Source of the DNA: a virus
Length of the DNA: 57,135 nt
IMG/VR virus record: IMGVR_UViG_3300035410_000105
Span: 1-57,135 of that record
Direction: 5' to 3' (one strand)
The translations under genes were made by a program, and so were the position numbers. The notes beneath the pieces were generated by a model. The model was given only the letters and a program-made list of their open reading frames with translations. It was not told where the DNA came from and made no database searches. Positions 37,853 through 47,457 of the stretch are shown piece by piece (position 1 is the stretch's first letter; each line of letters opens with the position of its first letter).

Positions 37853-39757
37853 TCAGTTCCCGGTCAGCGCACGCAACTGTTTCCACGCCGCGTTCGCCGC
37901 ATCCCACTGCCATGCCACCTGCATGTACTTGCTGCCACCAGCGCCGGCTTCCGTCACATTGACGTTCTCTATGTAGTCGTTCGCGTTCCCAGTCCACGTG
38001 GGCGTGTCCAGCCCCAGTTCCTCGGAACCTGTCACTGTGATGCGGTTGGATGAGCCAACATTGACGAACTGCGTTCCCTGAATCCGTCCCTGTGCACTCG
38101 TGGTATTCAGGCACACGGGAGTTGAACCCGTGACGTCGTTGAACACGTTGTCCTTCAGGGTGAGCCCCTTCGAGCTCGTCACGACTAGCAGCGTGGCACT
38201 TGCACTCCATGTGCCGTTGAACGAGTTGCGCGAAAGACTGGCCCGGGTCGCCGTGTTGGAGAGGTTCGACCAGACGATACCGGCCGAAGCCGAGACCCCC
38301 TCGATGAGGTTGTCGTCGATGTTCGCAACCGTGATCCCGGGGACGGAGGAGTCATCCGAAAAGACTTCGATGCAGTTCGTCACCGCGAGCACGCTGTTTC
38401 CCCTCACGCGCAGCCTTGCAATCAGCTTCGCCGAGGTGCAGCGAATAAAGATGCCCCGGGCGCTCGTGGCGCATTCAAGCGTGTTGTCGCAGACGTCGAG
38501 CAGTGTGACCGTGCCGGTGACCGTCATGCCCGTATCGATGCCCACGGCAGCAGAGGGCATTGTGCGGCAACTGTTGCGGCGGATCTTCACCCGCGCTCCC
38601 GTGGCCGGATACACCACTACACCCCGGAAGCAGTTCTCGAAGTCGTTATCGCTCACCACTGCATAAGCGGGTCCGTTGTGAACGATGCCGCCCTTGGGCA
38701 GGGTGCTGACTGCAGTGCTCGTCTGGTCGGTGACGATGTTGCGGCGGGTGAAGATGCGATTCGCGCTCGCGCTGTAGATCCCGCAGTCGCGAACTCCCGC
38801 AATCGTGTTGTCGTCGATGTAGATGTAATCCGGCTGCGCTCCACCGGGGCCCCCATCGCTTGCCGAGTTGTCGTAGACCAGGAAGGCGTAGCTCGCGCAG
38901 TCATCCGAGATCGAGGCATCGGTACCCGAACCGATGACGATGTTCTTCGTGTAGTAGTGCTTGCTCGTGCTCTCCCACGCGACCGCAAACCCCTTGATGA
39001 AGGTGCAATCCGCGGTGTTCTCGGTGACCCACATGTTGCGGATGAGGCCCACTGTTCCGTTCGCCTGGCCCTGCGAGCCGATGCAGTAGGAGGCGGGACC
39101 GATGCTCGCAGGCCCGATGCAGTTGCCGCTGGCCGACTCGAAGATGTTCCGGCGCACCCACATGTTCTGGATCAGGTACGTGCCGGACGTGTTCAGCAGC
39201 CAGATCCAGTAGTAGGCCTTGAAGTTCGTGAAGCGGCAGCCTTCGATGAAGTAGTTGCCGGTGTTCGCTGTGGCGCCGCTGCCCGTTGCAAACTTGATGG
39301 CCGAGCCCTGATCGAAGGCGGTTGCATGGCTGTTGCCGTAGAGCCAGACATCCCGCAGCGAGAAGTTCGAAATGTTCTGCCCGACGAAAAGGTGCCCCGT
39401 ACTGGTGCCCGTGACGGTGATCTTGCTTGAGAGGTTCCCGCGGCCACGGATACCGGTATTGGAATAGACGTTGATCGGCAAGGAGGCGCTGGCAATCGCC
39501 ATGTTGCCTTCTGGCAGATCAATCATGTCTCCATATACGGCCGCCACAAGAAACGCGGCCTGCAAAGCCGCCGAATCGTCCGTCACTCCATCGATGAGTG
39601 CTCCATATCGTCTCGGGTCGAGCGGATCGAATGCCATGTTGACCAGCGTCACGCCGGCGGCACGCTCCGAGTCGCGAAGTCTTAGCGCCGGATGCTCTGC
39701 GACACGCGATGCGCCGGAGGCGGAATCATGAAAATTAAAGAGCGGCGTGCGCGCCAT
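37853..39757 (-). CDS. parallel beta-helix tailspike
   Basis: 634 residues from ATG 39757. Residues about 40-75 (FDPLDPRRYGALIDGVTDDS, ALQAAF) form the 'D.k.YGA.GDG.tDDt.A.Q.A' head of pectate-lyase-like tailspikes. The rest is coil after coil of Asn/Ser/Val-rich strands (NMWVRRNIFESASG, YIYIDDNTIAGVRD, RVRGNSVLAVTNCIEV, NVFNDVTGST). A short beta domain closes it. Predicted receptor-binding spike, perhaps a polysaccharide lyase. Placed right after the tail-tip gene. Confidence 0.85.
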   Translation of the reverse strand: MARTPLFNFHDSASGASRVAEHPALRLRDSERAAGVTLVNMAFDPLDPRRYGALIDGVTDDSAALQAAFLVAAVYGDMIDLPEGNMAIASASLPINVYSNTGIRGRGNLSSKITVTGTSTGHLFVGQNISNFSLRDVWLYGNSHATAFDQGSAIKFATGSGATANTGNYFIEGCRFTNFKAYYWIWLLNTSGTYLIQNMWVRRNIFESASGNCIGPASIGPASYCIGSQGQANGTVGLIRNMWVTENTADCTFIKGFAVAWESTSKHYYTKNIVIGSGTDASISDDCASYAFLVYDNSASDGGPGGAQPDYIYIDDNTIAGVRDCGIYSASANRIFTRRNIVTDQTSTAVSTLPKGGIVHNGPAYAVVSDNDFENCFRGVVVYPATGARVKIRRNSCRTMPSAAVGIDTGMTVTGTVTLLDVCDNTLECATSARGIFIRCTSAKLIARLRVRGNSVLAVTNCIEVFSDDSSVPGITVANIDDNLIEGVSASAGIVWSNLSNTATRASLSRNSFNGTWSASATLLVVTSSKGLTLKDNVFNDVTGSTPVCLNTTSAQGRIQGTQFVNVGSSNRITVTGSEELGLDTPTWTGNANDYIENVNVTEAGAGGSKYMQVAWQWDAANAAWKQLRALTGN

Positions 39758-42727
39758 TTAGCTGATGTCCGGAAAGTTGAGCGTCACCGCGACGTCTGTT
39801 GTAGCGGTCGCGCTGAGGGAGTCGGTGACCGTGCAACGCGCGATGCCTGAGACGGTACCGCCATTGAGCGCGTGCGATGCTGAGAAGGTGGTGGTCGCCG
39901 ATGTCGGTGAATTTGCGGTGATCGTCCCTCCGCTGCTGCTTACGATCGTCCACGCGTATGAGTAACTCGGCGTGCCACCGGTGGCCGTCGTCGTCGTCGA
40001 ATTACTGGTCGCCGTCCCGGCGCCGCCGCCGGACAGTGGCGAGTAGCCGATAACCGAGGACGGGAAAGCGTTCGCCGTGAGTGCGCCAGTGGTGGAAGTC
40101 GCCGCCGCCGCAAGCCCGATTGTCGCAGGCGCAGGGATGCTGAGAATCCCATCCCGGTTGAGCACGAGCCAGTAGTACCGGGTTGTCGTGTCGGTCTTGG
40201 GCAGGAAGTATCCCATCGCGTAGCCCTGCCATACGAGGGATGCGCTGGAGAACGGCGTCGAGGCTGTGTATTCGTAAAGCTGAAGCAGGCCGAGCAATCT
40301 CGCATACGCGGGCAGTGACCAGCGGAACTGGATTCCGTTCACGCCGCCCGTCGCGGTGAAGTCGTCCGGGACATCGTCGACTGTTCCATCTACGACCGGG
40401 AAGCCGTTCGATGCCGGGAACGTCGGACTGACATGCCCGTTCGTTTCGCGAATGCGGACCCAGTAGAACTCAACGCTCTTGGTGGTGCGGTCGACGACAA
40501 TGGTGTCGCTCTTTGACTCGGCAACCTTGCTCGCCGCTGAGAATGGCGTGTCGGCGCTGTATTTCCACAGTTCCACGACCGCGCCAGGCGCCATGTACGC
40601 GGGAAGCGACACCTTTATGGTGATCTGATTGAGCAGCAGTAAAACGATGTCCACGCCTACCGGCGGCGCGATGCCAACTCCTGGCACCACGTAGGAGTAG
40701 GCCGTTACGCTGCTTGACGCTTCCAGCGCATGACCATAAATATTGAAGCTTAGAAACTTGAAATAGACCGTCTGGCCGATGTAGCTCGAATCGATCGGGA
40801 GCCGGAAGAACGCCTCATCGATTCGCATCCACGGCGCGCTGCTCGCGTGGCTCGCGATGGGGGTTCCGTACTGGCCGCGGCGCATGTACTTCGTGCCGCC
40901 TGAAGTGCCGTCGGACGTGAACGTGTAGCCGCCGCTGACGTCGAGCGCGACGTAGCTGTACGCCATGACCTCGCCGTCCACATACAACAGAGTCGTCTGC
41001 AGACCATCCGCGTCTGCAGGCGTGCCGCCAAGGAGCTGCAGATTCGGATCGGCCAGCGTGACGGAGAGCGTATGCGTCGTGTCCGGATCGCCGCCCGAGG
41101 CATACGTGGCGTCAATCGTGCCGTAGCGCGAGGGCCCTTTGTCGATCGAGCCAACGAATCCGTATGTAACGCCGCCGTCCGTCGAGGCATAGATATGACA
41201 GCCGCCCCAGGTGGACGGCGCGCTCCCTGCGGCGGCGAGCCACATTTCGTAGCCGCTGGTGGCCCTAACGAGGAATGATGGCGCGAGAACAATGAAGGGT
41301 GTCGCAACCGGCCCCGGCGCGGTGTTGTAGTTCGCGGCGTAGCCTGCGGCGAGCTGCGTGTCGTAGCGCGGCGCAGTGGCGGTGCCCACGAGCATCTCGG
41401 CCGCCGTGATCGTGAAGTTGTGGTTGGTGTCGTCCTCAGTGCCCAGGATGCGCACGAGCTGATTGCTGATCCCGAGATTCGAGTCCGTGATGGCGACCGG
41501 ATCCATCGGCTCGAGCAGCGAGTAATCCGCGCGCACCATGAACGTGAAGATGTTCCGGATGTAGAGCTGGTACTGCAGGATCAACTGCGCGACCTGCCGC
41601 GCGACGGCTCCGTCGGTGATCGAATGGAATGTCAGCGTTGACTTCGCCCGCTCGCCGTTGAGCGCGACGTCCTGCAGGTCAGACGCCTCCGCGATCGCGG
41701 TGTTGTAATCGTTCGCCCGATCAAGGTACTCGATGCGGATGATGTTGTACGTCTGCGAAGGCGGCGTCCGCGTCATGCGGACGGGGTCCTGCCCCTTTCT
41801 GTACCGATAGTCGCTATCGCCAAAAGAGTAGATCGGCGTGAGGTCCGGCGTGTAGGTGCGGCCGTTGCCGGTCACCGCCGTGTCCGCGTAGGGAACGATG
41901 CGTAGCGCGCCTGGCGTCCATACGGCATCGGAGTTCGTGATCTGCAGAACCTCGCGGATGAAGTCGACCGCCATGCGTTGCTGCTCTTCCTGCGGGCTCA
42001 GGGCGAATCCCATCGCCATGCAGTAGCTTTCATAGGTATTCCCTGCGCCGGTCAGCGTCGCGAGGAACGGAAATCCGCAGCCGTGATTCGCGTCGGTGCA
42101 GTAGTCGAGCAGGATGTCGCTCGGCAGTGCATCGTCGTTGAACGTCGCGTTGGTGTTGAGCGCCTTCACTTCGGCGGTGAGGTTGGGAATGCTCGCGGAG
42201 CTACCGAGATCGAGCGCTCCCGCGTTGAGAGTCGCGGTGTGGTCGTACGGGATCGCCTGCGTCGGCGCATTCGTCGTCAGATACGACCAGACCGCCTGCC
42301 CGCCAGCGCCCGTGAAGAGCGTGAGCCCGAGGTCGCTCAGCGCGGAATGTTTGGCTTTGTCGACCCAGTAGCTTCCGATGCTGCTGATCTGTCCCTCACA
42401 CAGGCCCAGCACGACCGCAGCGGTGTAGGTGTAGGAGGTATTTGTCCCCCCGCCCCCGCCGCCGATACCCTTGCCGCCGGGCTGCTTCGTCGTGTGCGCG
42501 ATCGCCTTGAATCCACCGTACCAGAGCAGCGTGATGGGAATACGCGTCTTGCCGTAGACGAGCGGGACCGGAAGGCCATATGCGCTGCGATTCACCTGGA
42601 TCGCATTCAGGCGCGTGTCGGCGGTGTTCTGCCCCTTCAGTACATACTTGCCGACGATGAAGCCGCCCGGATTGTCGAGTGGGTGCTTCGTGTCGAACGG
42701 GTTGAGAAGGTCCTTGAACAAGCTCAC
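39758..42727 (-). CDS. tail-tip/host-specificity protein, gpJ-like
   Basis: 989 residues from GTG 42727 (GTGA with the NlpC/P60 gene); longer ORF upstream is shadow sequence. N-terminal YGLPVPLVYGKTRIPITLLW and GGKGIGGGGGGTNTSYTYTA are the start of the gpJ/GTA gp15-type hub. A central 'putative phage tail protein' domain (FIREVLQITNSDAVWTPGAL ... MDPVAITDSNLGISNQLVRI) follows. Then come FN3-like domains about 570-860, and a C-terminal Ig/PKD-like domain (about 905-985; TPSYSYAWTIVSSSGGTITA). Forms the tail tip that touches the host. Its last codons abut the tailspike gene. Confidence 0.85.
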   Translation of the reverse strand: MSLFKDLLNPFDTKHPLDNPGGFIVGKYVLKGQNTADTRLNAIQVNRSAYGLPVPLVYGKTRIPITLLWYGGFKAIAHTTKQPGGKGIGGGGGGTNTSYTYTAAVVLGLCEGQISSIGSYWVDKAKHSALSDLGLTLFTGAGGQAVWSYLTTNAPTQAIPYDHTATLNAGALDLGSSASIPNLTAEVKALNTNATFNDDALPSDILLDYCTDANHGCGFPFLATLTGAGNTYESYCMAMGFALSPQEEQQRMAVDFIREVLQITNSDAVWTPGALRIVPYADTAVTGNGRTYTPDLTPIYSFGDSDYRYRKGQDPVRMTRTPPSQTYNIIRIEYLDRANDYNTAIAEASDLQDVALNGERAKSTLTFHSITDGAVARQVAQLILQYQLYIRNIFTFMVRADYSLLEPMDPVAITDSNLGISNQLVRILGTEDDTNHNFTITAAEMLVGTATAPRYDTQLAAGYAANYNTAPGPVATPFIVLAPSFLVRATSGYEMWLAAAGSAPSTWGGCHIYASTDGGVTYGFVGSIDKGPSRYGTIDATYASGGDPDTTHTLSVTLADPNLQLLGGTPADADGLQTTLLYVDGEVMAYSYVALDVSGGYTFTSDGTSGGTKYMRRGQYGTPIASHASSAPWMRIDEAFFRLPIDSSYIGQTVYFKFLSFNIYGHALEASSSVTAYSYVVPGVGIAPPVGVDIVLLLLNQITIKVSLPAYMAPGAVVELWKYSADTPFSAASKVAESKSDTIVVDRTTKSVEFYWVRIRETNGHVSPTFPASNGFPVVDGTVDDVPDDFTATGGVNGIQFRWSLPAYARLLGLLQLYEYTASTPFSSASLVWQGYAMGYFLPKTDTTTRYYWLVLNRDGILSIPAPATIGLAAAATSTTGALTANAFPSSVIGYSPLSGGGAGTATSNSTTTTATGGTPSYSYAWTIVSSSGGTITANSPTSATTTFSASHALNGGTVSGIARCTVTDSLSATATTDVAVTLNFPDIS

Positions 42728-43155
42728 GCGAACACGCTCCACGCGGAAATGAGCCGATCCTCGTAAGTGCGTCGCTCGGCAAGCTCGACGTTCCCGTGCT
42801 TCTGGTGCGCGTGGATCATCAGATTGCCGTCGACGATGATGGCGGCGTGCCCGGCGACCTTGCCGAAGCGATAGAGCAAAACGTCGCCCGGCTTGCCCGA
42901 TTCGACGCAGTGGCCGAACTTCTCGAGCCCGAGCATGTAGAGCTCCTCCTGCTGATGCAGGTACCACTCAGGCGAGTACGGACGCGGATCGAAATCAGGC
43001 GTGACCCGGTGCGGCACGGCGACCTGAAAGACGCGCACCAGGAGCATGGCGCAATCGACCCCGAGCCCCTTGACGTCAGCCAGATGGCGATACGGCGTGC
43101 GCAGCCAGGTGCAGGCCTCCGCGACGATCGCGGCACGGTAGTCGTCTTCCGTCAT
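42724..43155 (-). CDS. NlpC/P60 tail-tip peptidase
   Basis: 143 residues from ATG 43155. GVDCAMLLVRVF carries catalytic Cys35; AGHAAIIVDG carries His103; a downstream His (MIHAHQ) completes the site. Same size and place as GTA gp14 and lambda gpK-type peptidases, which cut cell-wall peptides during DNA entry. Confidence 0.9.
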   Translation of the reverse strand: MTEDDYRAAIVAEACTWLRTPYRHLADVKGLGVDCAMLLVRVFQVAVPHRVTPDFDPRPYSPEWYLHQQEELYMLGLEKFGHCVESGKPGDVLLYRFGKVAGHAAIIVDGNLMIHAHQKHGNVELAERRTYEDRLISAWSVFA

Positions 43156-43158
43156 GGA

Positions 43159-44100
43159 CTAACCGCCCTGTGAGCCGAGGGTGGCGACTTGGCTCGTCTG
43201 CGTGCCGCCGGCGTACAGGGTTTCAGGCGTAGGCACGTACGGATGACCGCGGAAGTGCGGGAGGTTGTTGAAGGCGGGGCCGACGGCGGAACTCGTATTG
43301 CTGCACGCCGCCTGTGTCTTCGGACAACCCGGCACGATGGTGAACGTGTTGCCGGCCACGGCCAGAGCGGCGCTCGGTCGCACCAGCGTCACGTTGCCGC
43401 TGCCATTGAGGTACGTCTTCACGACATACGACTGGCCGTTGTTCGGGCCGGATGTGAACGTGAGGATGCCGAGATCGAAGTACTTCGTCGCCTGCGTGAG
43501 GTTCGTGTTGAACGAGATCGCCGTGGGCGTACCGCTCACCGTACCGCTGACCTGAAACGTCGCCTTCAGCAACGTGCAGCCGGCGTCATACAACTGATGC
43601 ACGCAGCCAGCCTGAAAGAGGTTGCGCGGCATGGCAACGTTCAGCGTTGAGATGCTGTCATTGACGCTGATCTGCGCCGTCGAGCGGCCGGCGTTCGCCT
43701 GATTCACGCGCCCATCGGTCCAGGGTACGGCGCCGGGGGATGTGTCGTTCCAGTCGTCAAGGAACAGTTTCGACATCGTCATGCGCGCGAAGTCGAGAAT
43801 GCCAGCGCGCACTGCCTGCAGGAATGGAACGCCGGAAATCAGGATTGGTGCGTTCGGACTGTCCCACTGCGGCGTGATCGTGAGTCCGAGGCTTTGCACC
43901 TCGAGGCCGGTTTTCTGCGTGATCGTGCCGCGCCGGATCGTGAGGCCGGTGCCGTAGGTGACGCCGCCCACCGTCAAAGGGACCTGCGCGTCCGTGAAGC
44001 GATAGGTAGAGCCGCCGACGATCGCGAAGGAATAGAGCTGGGCGAGCTTGTACTGGCCGGTCGCCATGATGGCGAGGGTGGCGGCCGATGCGGTCTTCAC
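43159..44100 (-). CDS. tail-tip protein, DUF2163/BR0599 family
   Basis: 313 residues from ATG 44100. N-terminal half (ATLAIMATGQYKLAQLYSFA; YRFTDAQVPLTVGGVTYGTG) is DUF2163; the C-terminal half with AGCVHQLYDAGCTL and CPKTQAACSN, FNNLPHFRGHPYVP is the BR0599 module with conserved Cys. Equivalent to GTA gp13 (distal hub). Four conserved Cys may bind an Fe-S cluster or metal as in lambda gpL-type proteins. Confidence 0.85.
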   Translation of the reverse strand: MKTASAATLAIMATGQYKLAQLYSFAIVGGSTYRFTDAQVPLTVGGVTYGTGLTIRRGTITQKTGLEVQSLGLTITPQWDSPNAPILISGVPFLQAVRAGILDFARMTMSKLFLDDWNDTSPGAVPWTDGRVNQANAGRSTAQISVNDSISTLNVAMPRNLFQAGCVHQLYDAGCTLLKATFQVSGTVSGTPTAISFNTNLTQATKYFDLGILTFTSGPNNGQSYVVKTYLNGSGNVTLVRPSAALAVAGNTFTIVPGCPKTQAACSNTSSAVGPAFNNLPHFRGHPYVPTPETLYAGGTQTSQVATLGSQGG

Positions 44101-44101
44101 G

Positions 44102-44719
44102 TCACAGCAGCCGCTGGCGGAACGAGATGCTCTTCGTCGTCCACCACTTATTCATGAACTCGGAAAAGCTCTGCGCATCGGTGAGGAAACGGCATCGATA
44201 GTAGAAAGAGCCGGTCCAAGTGAGCGCGGCCGCACCGGCCGGCGCACTCGTGAACGTGACGATCCCGGTCGGACCGAGCGTGTAGTTCGTGGGCGAGGTC
44301 TGCGTGACCCCCGCCTTCTTGATGACCGGCGCGCCGTTGAAGTTCTGGATGATCTCCGACACCCCGGGACCGCCGCTGTTCTGAAATTTCGCGGTGAGCT
44401 GAAAGGCGACCGTGACGCCATCGCCCGTCCCGAAAGGCTCATCCGTGACGGTGTTGAACACCGGGTCGCTGTAGAGGAACGTATCAAACATTCCCTGCAT
44501 GGCGCCGATCAGGCCCCAGAGCGTTTTCAGTTCACTCGTAGCCAGCGAGTGATCGAGGATCTCGTAGTTGAGCAGCCACTCGTAAATCGGAAATTGCTGG
44601 TAGGCGATCGCAGACTCTTTGCCGGATAGCGCATCCTGAATGTCCGTCTTCCAGGTCTGCGTCCGTTGCCCGTCGAAGGTAACGCCCTTCAACGTGCTCG
44701 GATAGATCAGATTACTCAC
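44102..44719 (-). CDS. distal tail protein, DUF2460 family
   Basis: 205 residues from ATG 44719. LIYPSTLKGVTFDGQRTQTW ... YQQFPIYEWLLNYEILDHSL and DPVFNTVTDEPFGTGDGVTV ... FYYRCRFLTDAQSFSEFMNK are DUF2460 (TIGR02217) signatures. Equivalent to GTA gp12 and to Dit proteins that connect tail tube and tip. Confidence 0.85.
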   Translation of the reverse strand: MSNLIYPSTLKGVTFDGQRTQTWKTDIQDALSGKESAIAYQQFPIYEWLLNYEILDHSLATSELKTLWGLIGAMQGMFDTFLYSDPVFNTVTDEPFGTGDGVTVAFQLTAKFQNSGGPGVSEIIQNFNGAPVIKKAGVTQTSPTNYTLGPTGIVTFTSAPAGAAALTWTGSFYYRCRFLTDAQSFSEFMNKWWTTKSISFRQRLL

Positions 44720-47169
44720 AGCGCGAAGTTCGCATTCAGCGTGCGAATCCAGGCGGCGAGATCCGTCACGCGCACGAGACCGTGATCATCGCCGACGGGA
44801 ATGATCTCCAGTTGGGCGCGGCCGCCGCCGGATCCGCCACTGCCGCCGGCCTGCGCGCGGATGACATCGGCAAGGCTCGCGGGTAGCACCATCTCGCGCT
44901 CGTGCAGCTGCGTGACCGGATTGATGCCCGCGGGAATATCGAATCCGCCCGCCGCACTCGAAATGCGATCGCCAAACGCGCTGACCGCCAGGAAGGCGGC
45001 CGCCGCCTCGATCGGGCCGAGGATCCAGCCGACGTAGGGGATGGCGGCAGCGCTCTTGTACGCGGCCGCGGCGGCCTCTGCGGCATGCCCTGAGATGATC
45101 GACTTGCCGGTCGCAGCGGCGATGATTTTCGACTGGATGGCGTTGGCGATGTTGCGCGCGAGTATGTTCGCCAGCGTCTGCGTGACGCTCTGCTCGATCG
45201 CCTTCCATAGGCCCTTGAGCGTGCTGCCGAGGGACTGCGTGCCGTCGAGGAAGCCCTGCAGGACGTTCGCGAACCCGCTCTGCATCGTTGCAAAAAGCGA
45301 GGTCCAGTCCTTCATGTATTCCTTGACCTGCTGGTCACGGACCTGGCCCATCTTGGTCTGGTGCTGCAGTTCGAGCTGCTCGAGCTGCGCATTGATCTTC
45401 GCGATCGCAACGGGGTTCTTGTCGGGATCCGCCTCGGCGAGTGCGAGCTGGCCCTCGAGCGCCTGTCGGCGGATCTGATATCGCTGCGTCTCGAATTTTT
45501 GCTCCTGCGCGAGCAGCTCGGCATTCGTCTGGGCGCCGACTTCGGTGAGCAGGCGCGCCTCACTCTCGGCCCAGTCGACCTCGGCGAGCTGGCGCTGCCG
45601 CTCGATGTCCTGCGCCTGCAGCTTCACTTCCAGCAGTTGCGCCTGCTTCTGGCGCTCGATCTCGATGATGTGCTGGCTGGCTTCGGCATACTGCCTGGAA
45701 TCCTCGCCATAGGCCGCCTTCATGCGCTCGGCGAGATCAGTTGCAATCGCCAGACGCGCATCGGTATTGTTCTTGTAAGCCGCCTCCTGTGCCTTGAGGC
45801 CTGCGATCTGCGCGTCGAAGGCATCCTTGTCGATCGCCAGCGAAAGCTCGGCGACCTTCTTGCGCAGCTCGATGCGCTCCGCCGCGCTCACCTTCTGCGT
45901 CTCGAGGATGTTCTGCCAGAAGTTGCGCTCGGCTTCCTTGCTGAACTCGATGAACTCGCCCTGCTCGCGCGCCTGCTCGGCGGAGGCTACTTTCTGCTCA
46001 TCGAGCGTGGCCTGCCACTCGGCGACGCGCGACTTCTTTGGGTCGGCATCGGTGGCGGCCTCGCCCGTCGGACGCGGCCCCAGGTTCGAATTCACATCCG
46101 GCGCACCGGACGCCTTGGCCCAGGCGTTGATGATGCGCTCGTTGGCCGCCTCGGAACTCTTCGCAATCTTGTCGAGGGCATCGTCACCCATGCGACTCAA
46201 GTCATCCCAGCCCTGCTTCCAGGCCGCCTTCGCACCCGAGAAGTCGAACACCAGGAGGCGCGCCACCGCATTCGCGAAGCCCGAGAACAGGTCCCAGAAG
46301 CCCTGCACGACCATGCGGATGGCTTCGTAGATCACGACCGCACCGTTGCGCAGCCCCTCGTAGATCGTGACGACTGCGGCGCCGACGTAGCGGAAGAAGG
46401 CGACGATGTCCGAGCCGCTCTCGTTCACCGATTCGCTCATGCTGCTCAGGACCGGCAGCAGCTCATCCCCGATGGCCTTGGCCGCCGCCTCGGTGACATC
46501 CTTCGAGTCGTTCATCGCGCGCCGATAGCGCATGTTGGCTTCGACGTCCTCCGTGCCGATGACGAGGCCCAGTTCCTCTGCGCGCGTCTGCGCTTCTTCC
46601 ATGGCTTCGGCGGTCAGCCGGATGGTGGGCGCGATCTCGCCCCATGCGCGCGAGTAGATGCGCTGGCCCTCGACGTTGCGGTCCGTGCCTTCCTTGAGCT
46701 GCGACAGTTTCTCGTTGACGTCGATAATGACGTCGAGGGTGTTGCGGTAGTTGCCGTTCTGGTCGCGCGTGGCGACGCCGAGGTCCTTGAGCACATCCTC
46801 GTGCTCGCGCAGCGTGCGCGTGACGGCGTTGCCGGCGGTGGAGAGCTGCTCCTGCGTGACGAAGACATCGCCGAGCGCGACTTTCAGGACGGAGGCTTCA
46901 GCTGCTGAGATGCCGAACTGGCGGCCGAGGTTGATGGCGTCGGTCGTCAGCTCGACCGTCTTCTCGATCACTTCCTTGAAGGCGGCGCCCCCGGCGAGCG
47001 CGGCGGTGAAGAGGCCGAGCGCGCTCGTGATCTTCTCGAAGACGCCGCTGACGCTCTCGAACTGCGACTGGATCTGCTCCTTCGCCTCGACGGCGGCGGC
47101 CTTCGACTCTGAAATGGCTTTGAGCCAGCCGGTATTGTCGCCGCTGATGGAGAAACTGACGTCAGTCAT
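44716..47169 (-). CDS. tail tape measure protein
   Basis: 817 residues from ATG 47169. N-terminal part with KAAAVEAKEQIQSQFESVSG and a membrane-like segment (ALGLFTAALAGGAAFKEVIE), a hydrophobic/amphipathic centre, long coiled coils (about 400-620; DIERQRQLAEVDWAESEARL) and a Gly/Ser-rich end. Sets tail length and enters the host membrane. Longest gene of the tail block, right after the gpG/gpT chaperones as usual; at roughly 1.5 A per residue the tail would be about 120 nm. Confidence 0.9.
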   Translation of the reverse strand: MTDVSFSISGDNTGWLKAISESKAAAVEAKEQIQSQFESVSGVFEKITSALGLFTAALAGGAAFKEVIEKTVELTTDAINLGRQFGISAAEASVLKVALGDVFVTQEQLSTAGNAVTRTLREHEDVLKDLGVATRDQNGNYRNTLDVIIDVNEKLSQLKEGTDRNVEGQRIYSRAWGEIAPTIRLTAEAMEEAQTRAEELGLVIGTEDVEANMRYRRAMNDSKDVTEAAAKAIGDELLPVLSSMSESVNESGSDIVAFFRYVGAAVVTIYEGLRNGAVVIYEAIRMVVQGFWDLFSGFANAVARLLVFDFSGAKAAWKQGWDDLSRMGDDALDKIAKSSEAANERIINAWAKASGAPDVNSNLGPRPTGEAATDADPKKSRVAEWQATLDEQKVASAEQAREQGEFIEFSKEAERNFWQNILETQKVSAAERIELRKKVAELSLAIDKDAFDAQIAGLKAQEAAYKNNTDARLAIATDLAERMKAAYGEDSRQYAEASQHIIEIERQKQAQLLEVKLQAQDIERQRQLAEVDWAESEARLLTEVGAQTNAELLAQEQKFETQRYQIRRQALEGQLALAEADPDKNPVAIAKINAQLEQLELQHQTKMGQVRDQQVKEYMKDWTSLFATMQSGFANVLQGFLDGTQSLGSTLKGLWKAIEQSVTQTLANILARNIANAIQSKIIAAATGKSIISGHAAEAAAAAYKSAAAIPYVGWILGPIEAAAAFLAVSAFGDRISSAAGGFDIPAGINPVTQLHEREMVLPASLADVIRAQAGGSGGSGGGRAQLEIIPVGDDHGLVRVTDLAAWIRTLNANFAL

Positions 47170-47178
47170 GGACGAGCC

Positions 47179-47457
47179 TCAGCCGAGTACGCCGCCGAGC
47201 TGATTGATGAGTCTCGCGGCATGGTCTTCCAATGAAGCGGTGGAACTGGAGGGCGCCTGAAGAGGCTGGTAGCCGAGGAACTTCCCGACCATGTTCGAAA
47301 GCGGCGGGAGCCCGCCCGTGACGCGATTCCACGCCTCGAGCCGGGGGAAGTCCCATTCCCATCCGACTTGCTCCCACGTGTGATGCGTGCAGGCGATCAG
47401 GTAGACGTAAAGGTCGTCCCAGCTGAACTTGCTGCCAGCGCCGCCTTCGCTTTTCCC
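47179..47457 (-). CDS. gpT-like extension made by -1 frameshift (gpGT)
   Basis: The gpG-like gene contains the heptamer GGGAAAA (47457-47451) in the exact X XXY YYZ register (codons GGA AAA). A -1 slip there opens a 90-codon extension: SEGGAGSKFSWDDLYVYLIA, then CTHHTWEQVGWEWDFPRLEA, ending TGA at 47179, ten bases before the tape-measure start. Total gpGT is 213 residues. A -1 slip in this place is conserved in lambda-type tails; gpGT and gpG are tape-measure chaperones and are not in the particle. Confidence 0.88.
   Translation of the reverse strand, partial: GKSEGGAGSKFSWDDLYVYLIACTHHTWEQVGWEWDFPRLEAWNRVTGGLPPLSNMVGKFLGYQPLQAPSSSTASLEDHAARLINQLGGVLG

Noticed and set aside
45361-46908. 515-codon plus-strand ORF
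   Set aside because: Antisense to the tape measure coiled coils; composition typical of a shadow frame.
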